From the NCBI GenBank assembly GCA_964636945.1, contig CAZWVH010000019.1, positions 1 to 44,999 on the forward strand: a stretch of DNA of 44,999 nucleotides. Direction: 5' to 3'. A program made the position numbers and the translations under genes. The notes beneath the pieces are model-generated. The model ran no database searches. It had not been told where the DNA came from and worked only from the letters and a program-made list of their open reading frames with translations. Position 1 is the first letter of the stretch, and every line of letters starts with the position of its first letter. This DNA comes from CAZADA01 sp964636945. Its GTDB lineage: Bacteria; Pseudomonadota; Alphaproteobacteria; Caulobacterales; Maricaulaceae. Below, piece by piece: positions 29,001-35,858 of the stretch.

Positions 29001-29896
29001 CGCGCGACGCCATTCACGCGCCACTCCAACGGGCGGGTAAGCTTGTCGCGGGTCTCCACGCCAGGCCGGATCTCGCTCGCGCCGGCGCGCAAATCAGTCC
29101 CAAACCACGACACCACGAGCATGACCGACGTCACGCCCGGCAATTGGGCTTCCAGATCATCGAGCGCGGCGCGGATATCCACCAGGCCGCGGGCGTTGTT
29201 CATGTTTTCAAAGCGGTCAGCGCCCGGTCCCAAACGCTGACGCACAGGCACGGTGGCGTAGGCGAACTCGCCTGAACCGGGGATCAGCGTCACGCCGCGC
29301 AGGTCAGACTGGAGGCGTGGCGCGCCATCATCCGGCGCGACTGCACGGAAGACTTCCACATTGATCTGCGGAATTCGGTTGCCATAGGGCTCAAGTGCCA
29401 AGTCTTCGAACACTATATAGGCCGTCCCACGCATGGCTGGGGCGGCGACATCGCTTTCAATTGCCTCAATCAGCGGATCGACGAGCTGCTGTTCGCTCCC
29501 CAAATGCACCCGATAGGTCACATCCGCCAGGCGCATGGGTTCACCATCGGCCCAGATGCGGCCAATCCCGCCGATGGGCCCCTCACATAGCGCCAAGGCA
29601 AAGCTCACCGAATAGGCGTATTCGGTCAGTGTCGGACCTGCACCTTTGCCGCCGGGGATATCGCCAGTGGTCGCAGTTTCCCGAAACCGCGCCGCCCAAA
29701 CGATCTGCCCGGCAAGGCGCATGCGTCCGTAAACAATGGGCAATGGCGCGCCCTCGGTGGAGCTTTGCACGCGCAGCCCGTCCAAGCGCGGCCCTTCCAC
29801 ATCGCGAGCAAACGCGGAGCTGATGGTGCGCGCGGCAATGGCCGTTAACGCGGCCTTCGCCGTGGTCGCCGCGACCGTGAGCAGGACATTAGCCAT
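26051..29896 (-). CDS. GTA g15: baseplate megatron protein with TIM-barrel domain
   Basis: 1281 aa, close to the RcGTA g15 length. Forms the central tail-tip structure that contacts the recipient envelope. The N-terminal third is tail-hub-like. A TIM-barrel/glycosidase-like domain lies at about 420-720 (RFLIGSEMRGLTTVRD; IDFVGIDWYAPLSDWRDG; PIVFVEMGCPAVDKG). A phage-tail_3 like domain (about 780-950) and an Ig/fibronectin-like C-terminal part (VRAVRQPDGIHISWIRR) follow. The start is 6 bp before g14 ends. No clear terminator follows the stop. Intact, with no frameshift. Confidence 0.93.
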   Translation of the reverse strand: MANVLLTVAATTAKAALTAIAARTISSAFARDVEGPRLDGLRVQSSTEGAPLPIVYGRMRLAGQIVWAARFRETATTGDIPGGKGAGPTLTEYAYSVSFALALCEGPIGGIGRIWADGEPMRLADVTYRVHLGSEQQLVDPLIEAIESDVAAPAMRGTAYIVFEDLALEPYGNRIPQINVEVFRAVAPDDGAPRLQSDLRGVTLIPGSGEFAYATVPVRQRLGPGADRFENMNNARGLVDIRAALDDLEAQLPGVTSVMLVVSWFGTDLRAGASEIRPGVETRDKLTRPLEWRVNGVARTDAYEVSRINDRPAYGGTPSDTTVVQAITELKARGYKVGLYPFILMDVPSGSGLPDPYGAAEQAAYPWRGRITCHPAAGQPGSPDKSAVAGAQVDALFGQCAVSDFSTVNDEVAYSGPAEWSLRRMILHYAHLAQVAGGVDRFLIGSEMRGLTTVRDGAGSYPAVDQLRALAGDVRGVVGPDTKLSYAADWSEYFGHQPDDGAGDVYFHLDPLWADAAIDFVGIDWYAPLSDWRDGQGHADAAQSTSGRDVSYLQSNVEAGEGYDWYYDTPADRDGQVRTPITDGAAQKPWVFRYKDLRNWWSNQHYDRPGGVEAATATDWVPESKPIVFVEMGCPAVDKGANQPNVFIDPKSAESQLPYYSSGERDDLIQRRYLEALIGHWAAENNNPVSSIYNEPMIDMDAAHAWTWDARPYPDFPARADVWADGGNWRLGHWLTGRAGAAELPDILAEIAHSAAGLDLDSDGCDTLVAGYVIDRPMPARRAMEQLTRIYDHDLALRSPGLAFIDRQDGPVAVLDPDKFVLLEGNRRFERRSDDAAFIAQSARLDFYDDAASYQPASAYAQPTGSTGQPPLRLSVPLVLDHNAAEALADRVLKRDQARVETIAAQLAPSDLALEPGDVVSAPALGPGLFQIASIVDGPARDVVLERTILAAPQAPGLDPGVIDAPVAAPAAPFGVVLDIPLAPDEVDRAGPRVAAFAAPWPNQVSVSAGAGAQHLTQRGALTRPAMVGELNADLPSGPMGRWDFASVLDATFYGQAPLASADPFAVLNGANTVAIAGADGEWELVQFAVAELVGPNQYRLSQLLRGQSGSELGMGALAGASVIVFNGSAISVAAGSHERDAQLLWSFAPLGREAFADERFEVDQTYFARHLRPLSPVHVRAVRQPDGIHISWIRRTRLGGDDWSAAEVPLGEESEQYQVDLLENNVDVWSSETSLSSVVISNAEEAANLSGAPVSTVTMRIAQISPRYGAGAPAVQMIQL

Positions 29897-29902
29897 ACAG
29901 CG

Positions 29903-30358
29903 TCACTCTCCTGAGTTGGGATGAGGAAAGGCGAAGGCGGCCGCCAGTTTGCGCCGCCACCAGGGGATGAAAGCGCCCTCCACCACCGCTCGGCCCCAAT
30001 AGGCGTGGATGATCCGATCGGGCGCAGTGAGGATGGCGGCGTGTTTCATCGGCGCGCCAGGCGCCATGCGGAACAGGACAACATCGCCGGGTTCAAATGC
30101 GTCTAAAGGAACACGATCAAGATGGCGCTGCGCGGCGTGAAACAGGGTTTCCTCGCCCGACACTTCGGCCCAATCGGGCGTGTAAGGCGGCGGAGCTTCT
30201 GGTTCCGGGGCGGCAAACACCTCCCGCCACACACCGCGGATCAAGCCCAAACAATCACACCCCCCACCTTTGGCGCTGGCCTGATGGACATAGGGCGTGC
30301 CCAGCCATGCGCGCGCCGCCGCAATGATGCGGTTTTGATGGTCCCAATCGCGTTCCAT
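29903..30358 (-). CDS. GTA g14: NlpC/P60 cell-wall peptidase
   Basis: 151-aa peptidoglycan hydrolase of the GTA tail tip that helps DNA cross the recipient wall. I chose 30358 (MERDWDHQ) because it follows the g13 stop by 13 bp; the frame also opens at 30436 but that start lies inside g13. The NlpC/P60 core has GGGCDCLGLIRGVW with likely catalytic Cys36, and the His in MKHAAILT. The family partner residue is the polar residue near HAYWGR. Confidence 0.92.
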   Translation of the reverse strand: MERDWDHQNRIIAAARAWLGTPYVHQASAKGGGCDCLGLIRGVWREVFAAPEPEAPPPYTPDWAEVSGEETLFHAAQRHLDRVPLDAFEPGDVVLFRMAPGAPMKHAAILTAPDRIIHAYWGRAVVEGAFIPWWRRKLAAAFAFPHPNSGE

Positions 30359-30371
30359 GGTCTGGTGAACG

Positions 30372-31274
30372 TCAATCCTGACGGCCGCGCAGCAGGCTTG
30401 CTCCGTTATGGGTCTCGCCAACGCGCGGTCCTGCAATCAGCCAATCATCGCCAGGGATCATCGGAAAGCCGCGAAAGTTCACTGCATTGGCGAACTTCGC
30501 CCGACAGGTCGACCAGCGTTTGTCGCACCCCGCCGTGATGGCGAACTCATCGCCCACCGTCATTGGCGCGGCTGGCGCAGCAAACAGCGTGAGCTCCACT
30601 TCACCCAGCGCCACCACATGCGAGTCCACCGACATGGCGCGCCCGGCATTGGCGCCGCTGGTCCATTGAATGAGGCCTTGAGAGAACCATCCCGGATCAA
30701 AGCTGGAAAGCCCGGACACCCGCACCGTTCGATCCGACACGAGACCGGTCACCGCGCCCGAGCCCAAATACACCGCCTGATCGAGATCAACGCCGCAGCG
30801 CACATCGCCCAGATCGGCGTCGCAGCGCTTTTGGATGGTGCGGCCAATCGTGCGCTCTAAATCTGCCGCCAATCCGCGGATTTCGAAGGTGAAACCGGCC
30901 TCGCCGCGCGTGATCTCACCCACCCTGCCGCGCCAGATCAGCACATGGTTCTCCGGCGCGGTCCAATCCACGCGCAACAGATCGATTAGCGCGCCCGCAT
31001 ACAAACCGGCGCCGATGTCGTCGGCGGTGATCAGGTCTGTGGACAAGCGTCCCGACAGGCCGGCGGAGTCCGCGCCAAGACCCAATCGGGCCTCCGGCGC
31101 GCCGGTCACTTCGGCTGAACCAGCCTGAAACGCCACGCCAGCGATGGTGACATCCCGATCGTGTTCGGTGAGGCCAATGACAACGCCGTCAGACCGAGTG
31201 ATCCGCCAGCACCAAGCGAGCGTGGTCACGCCGCTGGCCAACTGAATCGCCAAGGGTTCGGGTAGCGTGCGCAT
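30372..31274 (-). CDS. GTA g13: baseplate hub protein (DUF2163 / BR0599-type)
   Basis: 300-aa hub protein. The N-terminal DUF2163 part includes RITRSDGVVIGLTEHDRDVT and DRVGEITRG-like strands (seen as WRGRVGEITRGEAGFTFEIR). The C-terminal BR0599 part holds two Cys pairs: RCDADLGDVRCGVD and GCDKRWSTCRAKFANAVNFR. Related lambda gpL tail-tip proteins bind an Fe-S cluster through cysteines, so these four cysteines may be metal ligands; that is inference. The ATG shares one base with the g12 stop (TGATG). Confidence 0.92.
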   Translation of the reverse strand: MRTLPEPLAIQLASGVTTLAWCWRITRSDGVVIGLTEHDRDVTIAGVAFQAGSAEVTGAPEARLGLGADSAGLSGRLSTDLITADDIGAGLYAGALIDLLRVDWTAPENHVLIWRGRVGEITRGEAGFTFEIRGLAADLERTIGRTIQKRCDADLGDVRCGVDLDQAVYLGSGAVTGLVSDRTVRVSGLSSFDPGWFSQGLIQWTSGANAGRAMSVDSHVVALGEVELTLFAAPAAPMTVGDEFAITAGCDKRWSTCRAKFANAVNFRGFPMIPGDDWLIAGPRVGETHNGASLLRGRQD

Positions 31275-31909
31275 CAGACCAACACCTCTACCAAGGGGGC
31301 GCTTGGCGCTTCGCCGACTTGAAACGCTGCGAGGCTGAGCTCGAGCCGATCGGCGTCAAAGCGGGCGGGCGTGTCGAACAGAAATCCTGCGGTTAGCACC
31401 GCGCCATTGGTCGGCGGCACGGTGAAACTGACCACCCCCATGACGGCGTCGATCGAAAAATCCACGCCCTCGCTCAACTCTGCGCCATCCACGGCCACGC
31501 GCACACTGTCCGCCACAGGCTTGCCGATGGGCCGGTCCACACCATACGCGCCGCTGTCATAGCGTTTGACCAGCTGAAACTGGTTTGTGGCGCCATCACC
31601 CGCGCCCAGCGGTTGATCGAGCGGCGAGATGTTTGCCGAAGGCGCGGCGGAGGCATGATCAAACGGATCGCGGAAGCGAAAGGCGTGAAGCGGCCCGCGC
31701 CGCGCTTCAAAGAAGGCCGTTAACACCGCCAAATCATCCAGCGATTTGACCCCCGGCCCCGCATCCCACCGTCGGCGCGACAGAGCCCAAGGGCTGTTGC
31801 GCTGTTCCTTACCGGAGGCGAGCGTCACGATCTCCGTGCGCCGTTCTGGCCCGCCCACCGCGCCAAAGGCCAAACCCAGCGGGAAGCTCACATCGTGAAA
31901 TGCGGGCAT
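31274..31909 (-). CDS. GTA g12: distal tail protein (DUF2460)
   Basis: 211-aa distal tail protein joining tube and baseplate. The start MPAFHDVSFPLGLAFGAVGG and the following RRTEIVTLASGKEQRNSPWA are diagnostic of the DUF2460/TIGR02217 family. FFEARRGPLHAFRFRDPFDH and a C-terminal DTPARFDADRLELSL segment complete it. It is at family length, and its stop overlaps g13 by one base. Confidence 0.94.
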   Translation of the reverse strand: MPAFHDVSFPLGLAFGAVGGPERRTEIVTLASGKEQRNSPWALSRRRWDAGPGVKSLDDLAVLTAFFEARRGPLHAFRFRDPFDHASAAPSANISPLDQPLGAGDGATNQFQLVKRYDSGAYGVDRPIGKPVADSVRVAVDGAELSEGVDFSIDAVMGVVSFTVPPTNGAVLTAGFLFDTPARFDADRLELSLAAFQVGEAPSAPLVEVLV

Positions 31910-31921
31910 ATCAACTGGCTC

Positions 31922-32513
31922 CTAGAGATTGCGCTGACCGCGCGCGACGGCGCGGGCGATCAGGGTTGAAATCTGTGCTTGCGATCGGCGAATGCTGGCC
32001 ACATCCGCGCCGGCGCCAAAGGACATGTTCACTGTGATCGGCGCTGCGGACCGGCCAGGCGAAACTTGTCCCGCCAATGCCGGGGTAAACACTTCAGGAC
32101 CGCGCTCTCCGACCAGATAGGCGCCGCCGGGCGTGACAAACCCGCCATCGCCCCGCGCGCCGCTAAACCCGCCAGGAAATCCGCCAGANNNNNNNNNNNN
32201 NNNNNNNNNNNNNNNNNNNNNNNNNNNNNNNNNNNNNNNNNNNNNNNNNNNNNNNNNNNNNNNNNNNNNNNNNNNNNNNNNNNNNNNNCACTGCGCGCTC
32301 AATCGCCAATTCGGCCAGGGTTTGGGTGATCGCCTCGGCCAGCTGACGCATGGAGAGCGCACCCGAACGCGCCGCCCGCGCCAAGCTGTTTTCAATCGAC
32401 TGGCCGGCGCGTTCGAACGCCTCCTCCAACAGTTTGGCGGCGGCGACGCCCTCGCCCATCGCCATCGTCGACAAGGCCCCGCCGGCCTCGCCGTCATTGT
32501 CAAATTCTTCCAT
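31922..32513 (-). CDS. GTA g11: tail tape-measure protein, interrupted by an assembly gap
   Basis: The coding sequence is split by N's. Its first 75 codons run from 32513 (MEEFDNDGEAGGAL) to 32289 in one frame; its last 88 codons run from 32188 to the stop at 31922 in another. The ends match g11: an N-terminal amphipathic helix (LAEAITQTLAELAIERAV) and the C-terminal GGAYLVGERGPEVFTPA with helical SQAQISTLIARAVA. Because each side is a whole number of codons, the true missing length must be a multiple of three if the gene is intact. RcGTA g11 is about 219 aa, so roughly 50-60 residues may be missing. This sets the tail length. Confidence 0.85.
32189..32288. other. assembly gap (100 N)
   Basis: Exactly 100 N's, the usual placeholder for a scaffold gap of unknown size. 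It falls inside the tape-measure gene. Reading frames on its two sides do not match across 100 bases, so 100 is not the real length if the gene is intact. Confidence 0.99.
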
Positions 32514-32522
32514 GATGTCCCC

Positions 32523-32696
32523 TCATGCGTCGGGAAATCGCGCCATCAGCGCTTTGAGGTCAGCGCGCGACACCGATGGCGGCGTGCCGGCGCGGATCAG
32601 CGCCAGCCATTCGCGCGCCGAGAGCCGCCAGAACGCGTCGGGCGTCACGCCAAGGCGAAGCGCATAGGCCAACGCTGCGCCCCAATCGTCAGTCAT
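32523..32696 (-). CDS. GTA g10.1: small tail assembly chaperone (rcc01693 family)
   Basis: A 57-aa gene read directly from the sequence. It begins MTDDWGAALAYALRLGV and continues with PDAFWRLSAREWLALI and a C-terminal SRADLKALMARFPDA. The WxxxL-A-x-EWxxL helices are those of the DUF2376/rcc01693 family, found between g10 and g11 in GTAs. The start overlaps g10 by 8 bp, and the stop is 9 bp before g11. It helps assemble the tail around the tape measure together with g10. Confidence 0.88.
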   Translation of the reverse strand: MTDDWGAALAYALRLGVTPDAFWRLSAREWLALIRAGTPPSVSRADLKALMARFPDA

Positions 32697-33009
32697 TGTG
32701 GCCTGCCCCCTCGTGCACTGCGGAGAACGCCGCCGCCACGGCCTTGGCGGCCTGAGACGGCGACACTTTCAGGGAGCGCAACGTCTGACGATCAATGGGA
32801 TTGCCGCCGCCTTGCAGCAGCGCTTCGAGCACAATCAGCGTGTCCTGAGCACTCAGTGAGGCAAGCCGGCGCGCTACAGCAGCCGGTCCATTGACGCCAA
32901 ACGCGGTTTCCAATTGCGCTAGAGCGCCCAATGTCAGGCATAGCACATGCGGCTCGCCGTCAATGTCGATTACCGTCTCCCCCCTCACGCCGTTCACCAG
33001 CGCGCTCAT
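32689..33009 (-). CDS. GTA g10: tail tube assembly chaperone (GTA-gp10)
   Basis: 106 aa matching the GTA_gp10 family: MSALVNGVRGETVIDIDG then LCLTLGALAQLETAFGV and DTLIVLEALLQGGG. Its start overlaps the g9 stop by ATGA (33006-33009), and its end overlaps g10.1. Predicted cytosolic assembly factor, not part of the particle. Confidence 0.92.
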   Translation of the reverse strand: MSALVNGVRGETVIDIDGEPHVLCLTLGALAQLETAFGVNGPAAVARRLASLSAQDTLIVLEALLQGGGNPIDRQTLRSLKVSPSQAAKAVAAAFSAVHEGAGHND

Positions 33010-33422
33010 GACGCGGTGAACGCAACCGCGCCAGCCGACGCCAGCGTCATGGCGTATTGCGCCTCGCCATCATGGCGGCCGGCATACTCGAGTGAGGACA
33101 TCAGAAACGCCCCCTCCAACACGCCGAAATCGGGAATGGCGAGCTGCCAGTCGCGCGCCTCTTGGCTGAAGAATACGGCGCGCACGGTTTCGTCCGCGGT
33201 TTGATCCTTGAAGATGCCAGAGCCGGACACGGTGGCGGCCTTGACGCCGGCGCCGCCAATAAGCTCGCGCCAGCCCTCAGGACTTTCAGAATCGGTGGCG
33301 TCAATGGTGCGCGCATTGAGCGAAATCGTGCGCGCCTGCAGTCCCGCCACGGTCTGATAGGCGCCGGGATCGCCGCCATCATGAATTTTCAACAGAATGT
33401 GCCGGCCTTGTTGTGCGGCCAT
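33006..33422 (-). CDS. GTA g9: major tail protein (TP901-1 type)
   Basis: 138 aa forming the tail tube. The start at 33422 (MAAQQGRHILLKIHDGG) has GGAGGGCGAG upstream; the frame is open to 33485 but that lies in a terminator. The family core ISLNARTIDATDSESPEGWR and GVLEGAFLMSSLEYAGRHDG is plain. An intrinsic terminator ends only 31 bp before this start on the same strand, so expression must come from read-through or a promoter within this short space. Confidence 0.93.
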   Translation of the reverse strand: MAAQQGRHILLKIHDGGDPGAYQTVAGLQARTISLNARTIDATDSESPEGWRELIGGAGVKAATVSGSGIFKDQTADETVRAVFFSQEARDWQLAIPDFGVLEGAFLMSSLEYAGRHDGEAQYAMTLASAGAVAFTAS

Positions 33423-33453
33423 GTGCTCGCCCTCCATTTTCGCTGTGGACAAC

Positions 33454-33478
33454 AAAAAAGGGCGGCTCGCGGCCGCCC
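33454..33478 (-). terminator. intrinsic terminator between the inserted gene and g9
   Basis: Minus-strand transcription meets a perfect 7-bp GC stem (GGGCGGC 33460-33466 with GCCGCCC 33472-33478, loop of five) followed at once by six U (A-run 33454-33459 on the plus strand). It follows the inserted gene's stop at 33522 by 43 bp and points along the GTA transcription direction. Confidence 0.88.
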
Positions 33479-33521
33479 TCTTCATCAGTGTGATTTCATT
33501 CTCTGTAAGCCAGTAAAGGCG

Positions 33522-34094
33522 TCACTCGCGCCACAGTTCAAACAGCGGTGTTCGACGCTTTAAAGACTTGTCCATATTGGCTCGCTCGCTCGGATTGGCC
33601 CATTTCAACGCCAAGTTGTAAGCCTCGCAATACGCTTTGGGACTTTCGCGCTGGATTCGATAACCCTTAATCCAACCTTGAGCGTCACGAAGGTCAGCAA
33701 CAAATGTTCCACGCCACCACTCTTTGATAATCTTATTATTTAGTGCACCACGACGAATCCCAATAGCTGTAACTTCATAAAAATTAAGACGGCGCTTTAT
33801 AATATCGCGTCCCAATCTTCCATTAATTTCACAAGTATTTATAGCGTCATTATACTCAGGAAGCTTGCCGTTAAAGCTCTCTCTCAATGCCAAGAAAAGC
33901 TCCACAATTTCTATAAGATCCTTATCGCCAGCCTGAGTCGAAATATGATCAAATGAAGCTTTGATTTGTGCCGTTCTTTTACTTTGCAGATACAATAACA
34001 GTGCAGCTATTGCTGAAACTGTTACTGCAATTTGAGCAATGTTGTCAAAGACAAACTGAAACGATTCGCGAGTGCTCGCGAAAAAATTCTCCAT
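33522..34094 (-). CDS. DUF4760-like membrane protein inserted in the GTA cluster
   Basis: 190 aa, not a known GTA gene. A TM helix is at about residues 19-38 (NIAQIAVTVSAIAALLLYLQ), then SKRTAQIKASFDHI and a helical cytosolic domain with RRLNFYEVTAIGIRRGALNN and KEWWRGTF, then YNLALKWANPS. The TM, the N-F/Y-E-x-x-A-x-G-I-R-x-G pattern and the downstream W match DUF4760 proteins as I recall them; no function is established. It is much richer in A/T than every neighbour, a sign of transfer. A good ribosome site (GGGAGGCC) precedes the start. It sits in the g8/g9 space, between two minus-strand terminators. Confidence 0.72.
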   Translation of the reverse strand: MENFFASTRESFQFVFDNIAQIAVTVSAIAALLLYLQSKRTAQIKASFDHISTQAGDKDLIEIVELFLALRESFNGKLPEYNDAINTCEINGRLGRDIIKRRLNFYEVTAIGIRRGALNNKIIKEWWRGTFVADLRDAQGWIKGYRIQRESPKAYCEAYNLALKWANPSERANMDKSLKRRTPLFELWRE

Positions 34095-34155
34095 CCTTGG
34101 CCTCCCAGCTCCGCAACGTGCGGTAGTCTAAGTAATTCATGCCAGGATGCAAAAA

Positions 34156-34179
34156 CGAAAAAAGGCGCTTTCGCGCCTT
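34156..34179 (-). terminator. intrinsic terminator after g8, before the inserted gene
   Basis: On the minus strand AAGGCGC-GAAA-GCGCCTT forms a 7-bp stem with a GNRA tetraloop (arms 34162-34168 and 34173-34179), followed by a run of U (A-run from 34161 down to 34157, then more). It stops transcription coming from g8 and leaves the inserted gene, starting 62 bp later, dependent on its own promoter or on read-through. Confidence 0.88.
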
Positions 34180-34207
34180 AATCTACAACAAACCCGAATT
34201 CCGAGTG

Positions 34208-34285
34208 CTAACGTCCAGAACCCTCGGCGACACGGCCACTGCCCTCAGTACGCATCATGCAAAGAAAAAAATTATACGCAGTCAT
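34208..34285 (-). CDS. possible 25-aa leader peptide
   Basis: The minus strand reads MTAYNFFLCMMRTEGSGRV then AEGSGR and a TAG stop, preceded by a purine-rich AAGGAAGAAGG some ten bases upstream. It is followed 29 bp later by the GNRA terminator and then by the inserted gene, a layout reminiscent of attenuators. There is no run of one amino acid that would tell a signal. It may be chance. Confidence 0.25.
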   Translation of the reverse strand: MTAYNFFLCMMRTEGSGRVAEGSGR

Positions 34286-34526
34286 AGTAATCAAGCCTTC
34301 TTCCTTGTTCAAGGGAAACACCTAGCTACCCGTCATTAAAGACGAGTAAACGAAGACCCTGCTTCGCGCAGGTCTGTCAACACGCTATCGACCCCTAGAC
34401 ATAATTTCGAAACACTCGAGTTTCAAGCTGTATGCTGGATATCGAGTGTGACGAGGCGACCAAGATACTCCAACAAATTCATCGCGCAAGAGGTATTAGC
34501 TGCTGCCGCTAGAGATAAATCGGGCG

Positions 34527-34937
34527 TCAGCCTCCCTCCACCACCGCCCTAAACCGCACAATGGCCTGATAGCTGAAGCCGTCCGGACCGCGAAGCACAT
34601 CGACATAGGTCACGCGAAGACTGACCAGGGACCAATCGCCCACATCCAAGTCGGCATGATGCAGCGCCTCGCGCACCGCGCCCGCCGCCTGTTTGGCTTC
34701 GCCCCGCCCCCCATACCGCGACCAGATGTGGATATGGCCGATATGCTCAAGTGTGTCGCCGGGGTCGGCGTCGACGGGTCGGCTCTCACTGCGGCCAAAT
34801 ATGGCGAAGGGATAGATCCGCTCTTGTGGCGTTTGATCATAGAGCCGCACTGGATCGCCCAGCTGCGCTTGAACATTGGATGCGGCGCTCAAATGCGTAT
34901 GCATGGCCTGCTGCAGGGCCCATTCGGCGCTGGCCAT
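34527..34937 (-). CDS. GTA g8: tail terminator (DUF3168)
   Basis: 136 aa of the DUF3168 tail completion family: EWALQQAMHTHLSAASNV at the start, RIYPFAIFGRSESRPVDAD, and HIGHIHIWSRYGGRGEAKQ. It caps the tail tube at the connector. Its start shares one base with the g7 stop. In RcGTA it is followed directly by g9; here the insertion separates them by about 1.1 kb. Confidence 0.92.
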   Translation of the reverse strand: MASAEWALQQAMHTHLSAASNVQAQLGDPVRLYDQTPQERIYPFAIFGRSESRPVDADPGDTLEHIGHIHIWSRYGGRGEAKQAAGAVREALHHADLDVGDWSLVSLRVTYVDVLRGPDGFSYQAIVRFRAVVEGG

Positions 34938-35251
34938 CAGTGTTCATCCTCTGTTGAAATGAGTAACCAGCGGCGGTCGCCGTCTGGATCGCGCACGCCG
35001 GTCACCCGTAGCGTCCGGCCGGCATGGATCACCCGCCAGCCCGGCACGACATCAGCCCGCCAGCGCACACGAATGGTGAGCGATTTCAGGCTGATCAGCG
35101 CATCGGTGCGTTCAGTTTCCTTAGGGCGCGCGGTCATCACCTCGGCCCAAACCTCGCCGACCTGCTGATAGGCGATGGATGCGCCGCCGCCGCCATCGGG
35201 CGTGCGCACGGGTTCAAGCAGGCTCACGCGGTGGCGCAGCGCCCCGATCAC
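34937..35251 (-). CDS. GTA g7: head closure / head-tail adaptor
   Basis: 104 aa of the SPP1 gp16-like head-closure family: MIGALRHRVSLLEPVRTPDG, then YQQVGEVWAEVMTARPKETE and VIHAGRTLRVTGVRDPDG. Start overlaps the g6 stop by ATGA (35248-35251). Confidence 0.92.
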   Translation of the reverse strand: MIGALRHRVSLLEPVRTPDGGGGASIAYQQVGEVWAEVMTARPKETERTDALISLKSLTIRVRWRADVVPGWRVIHAGRTLRVTGVRDPDGDRRWLLISTEDEH

Positions 35252-35847
35252 AGCCGCACCCGGCGATAGCTGGACAACAGGCCGGACACCGTGGCGGGCA
35301 GTGCGATCTCCTCGCTAACCGCACCGCGTTCCGCGCCGGTGCGATAGACGTAACTCTCCGCCACCAACGCCAAGATCGCTTCGCGCAAGGGTCCGGGACA
35401 GTCGGCCGGGTCGCCGCCATAGCCGGCGTCATACTCAATCGCCACAGCCATGATGACCTGACCGGTTGGCGGCCAGGACGCCCCGTCGGCGAGCGCGATC
35501 CGACCGGGCACGCTGGCGGCGTCGAGGATGAAATCACTGAGCGGAGCCAGTGCCTCCGCGCCGCTGGCGTCAACTGTTGAGATCTCATGCAGTTGGCTGA
35601 CGGGCCCGAGGGCTAAGCGGATCACGCTTGGGCAGGGTTCGCCGCCGAGGCGCCAGCCATCGCGCACCTCGCGCACCCGCCGAGTGATCAGGGCTTGGCC
35701 GAGCAATCGCTCCACCCGCTCGCGCGTGGCCGCGATGAGATCGCCCAGCATGGCGTCCTCGTCATCATGGTCGATGCGCAGGCGCAGTTTGGCCTCGTCG
35801 ACCGAGACAGGCTCGATCGCCGGCGGCGTCACAATTTCAATGGTCAT
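35248..35847 (-). CDS. GTA g6: head-tail connector
   Basis: 199-aa connector of the gp6-like/TIGR02215 family that sits under the portal. It begins MTIEIVTPPAIEPVSVDEAK and has LRIDHDDEDAMLGDLIAATR and ALITRRVREVRDGWRL, then the C-terminal CPGPLREAILALVAESY. A terminator lies 12-50 bp upstream of its start on the same strand, so g6-g8 may need their own promoter or read-through. No strong Shine-Dalgarno is seen. Confidence 0.92.
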   Translation of the reverse strand: MTIEIVTPPAIEPVSVDEAKLRLRIDHDDEDAMLGDLIAATRERVERLLGQALITRRVREVRDGWRLGGEPCPSVIRLALGPVSQLHEISTVDASGAEALAPLSDFILDAASVPGRIALADGASWPPTGQVIMAVAIEYDAGYGGDPADCPGPLREAILALVAESYVYRTGAERGAVSEEIALPATVSGLLSSYRRVRL

Positions 35848-35858
35848 GGGAAGGGTCC

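Larger units (their letters stand above)
34095..34526. other. 432-bp gene-poor, AT-richer, structured spacer between g8 and the inserted gene
   Basis: No convincing standard gene. It contains a terminator (34156-34179), a possible 25-codon minus-strand leader ORF (34208-34285), a bulged hairpin AGACC(C)TGC/GCAGGTCT at 34354-34375, and an 8-bp perfect inverted repeat ACACTCGA (34412-34419) / TCGAGTGT (34442-34449). Near the inserted gene's start is a small palindrome CCGCA-CGT-TGCGG. The composition is closer to the inserted gene than to g8, so it probably came with the same insertion. A short plus-strand frame at 34139-34339 looks spurious. Confidence 0.6.

Noticed and set aside
29903..30436. 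Longer g14 starting at 30436
   Set aside because: Would overlap g13 by 65 bp; MERDWDHQ at 30358 gives the standard NlpC/P60 GTA length.
34139..34339. 66-aa plus-strand frame in the g8/insert spacer
   Set aside because: Runs through the terminator and leader structures on the opposite strand, has no ribosome site and no recognisable domain.
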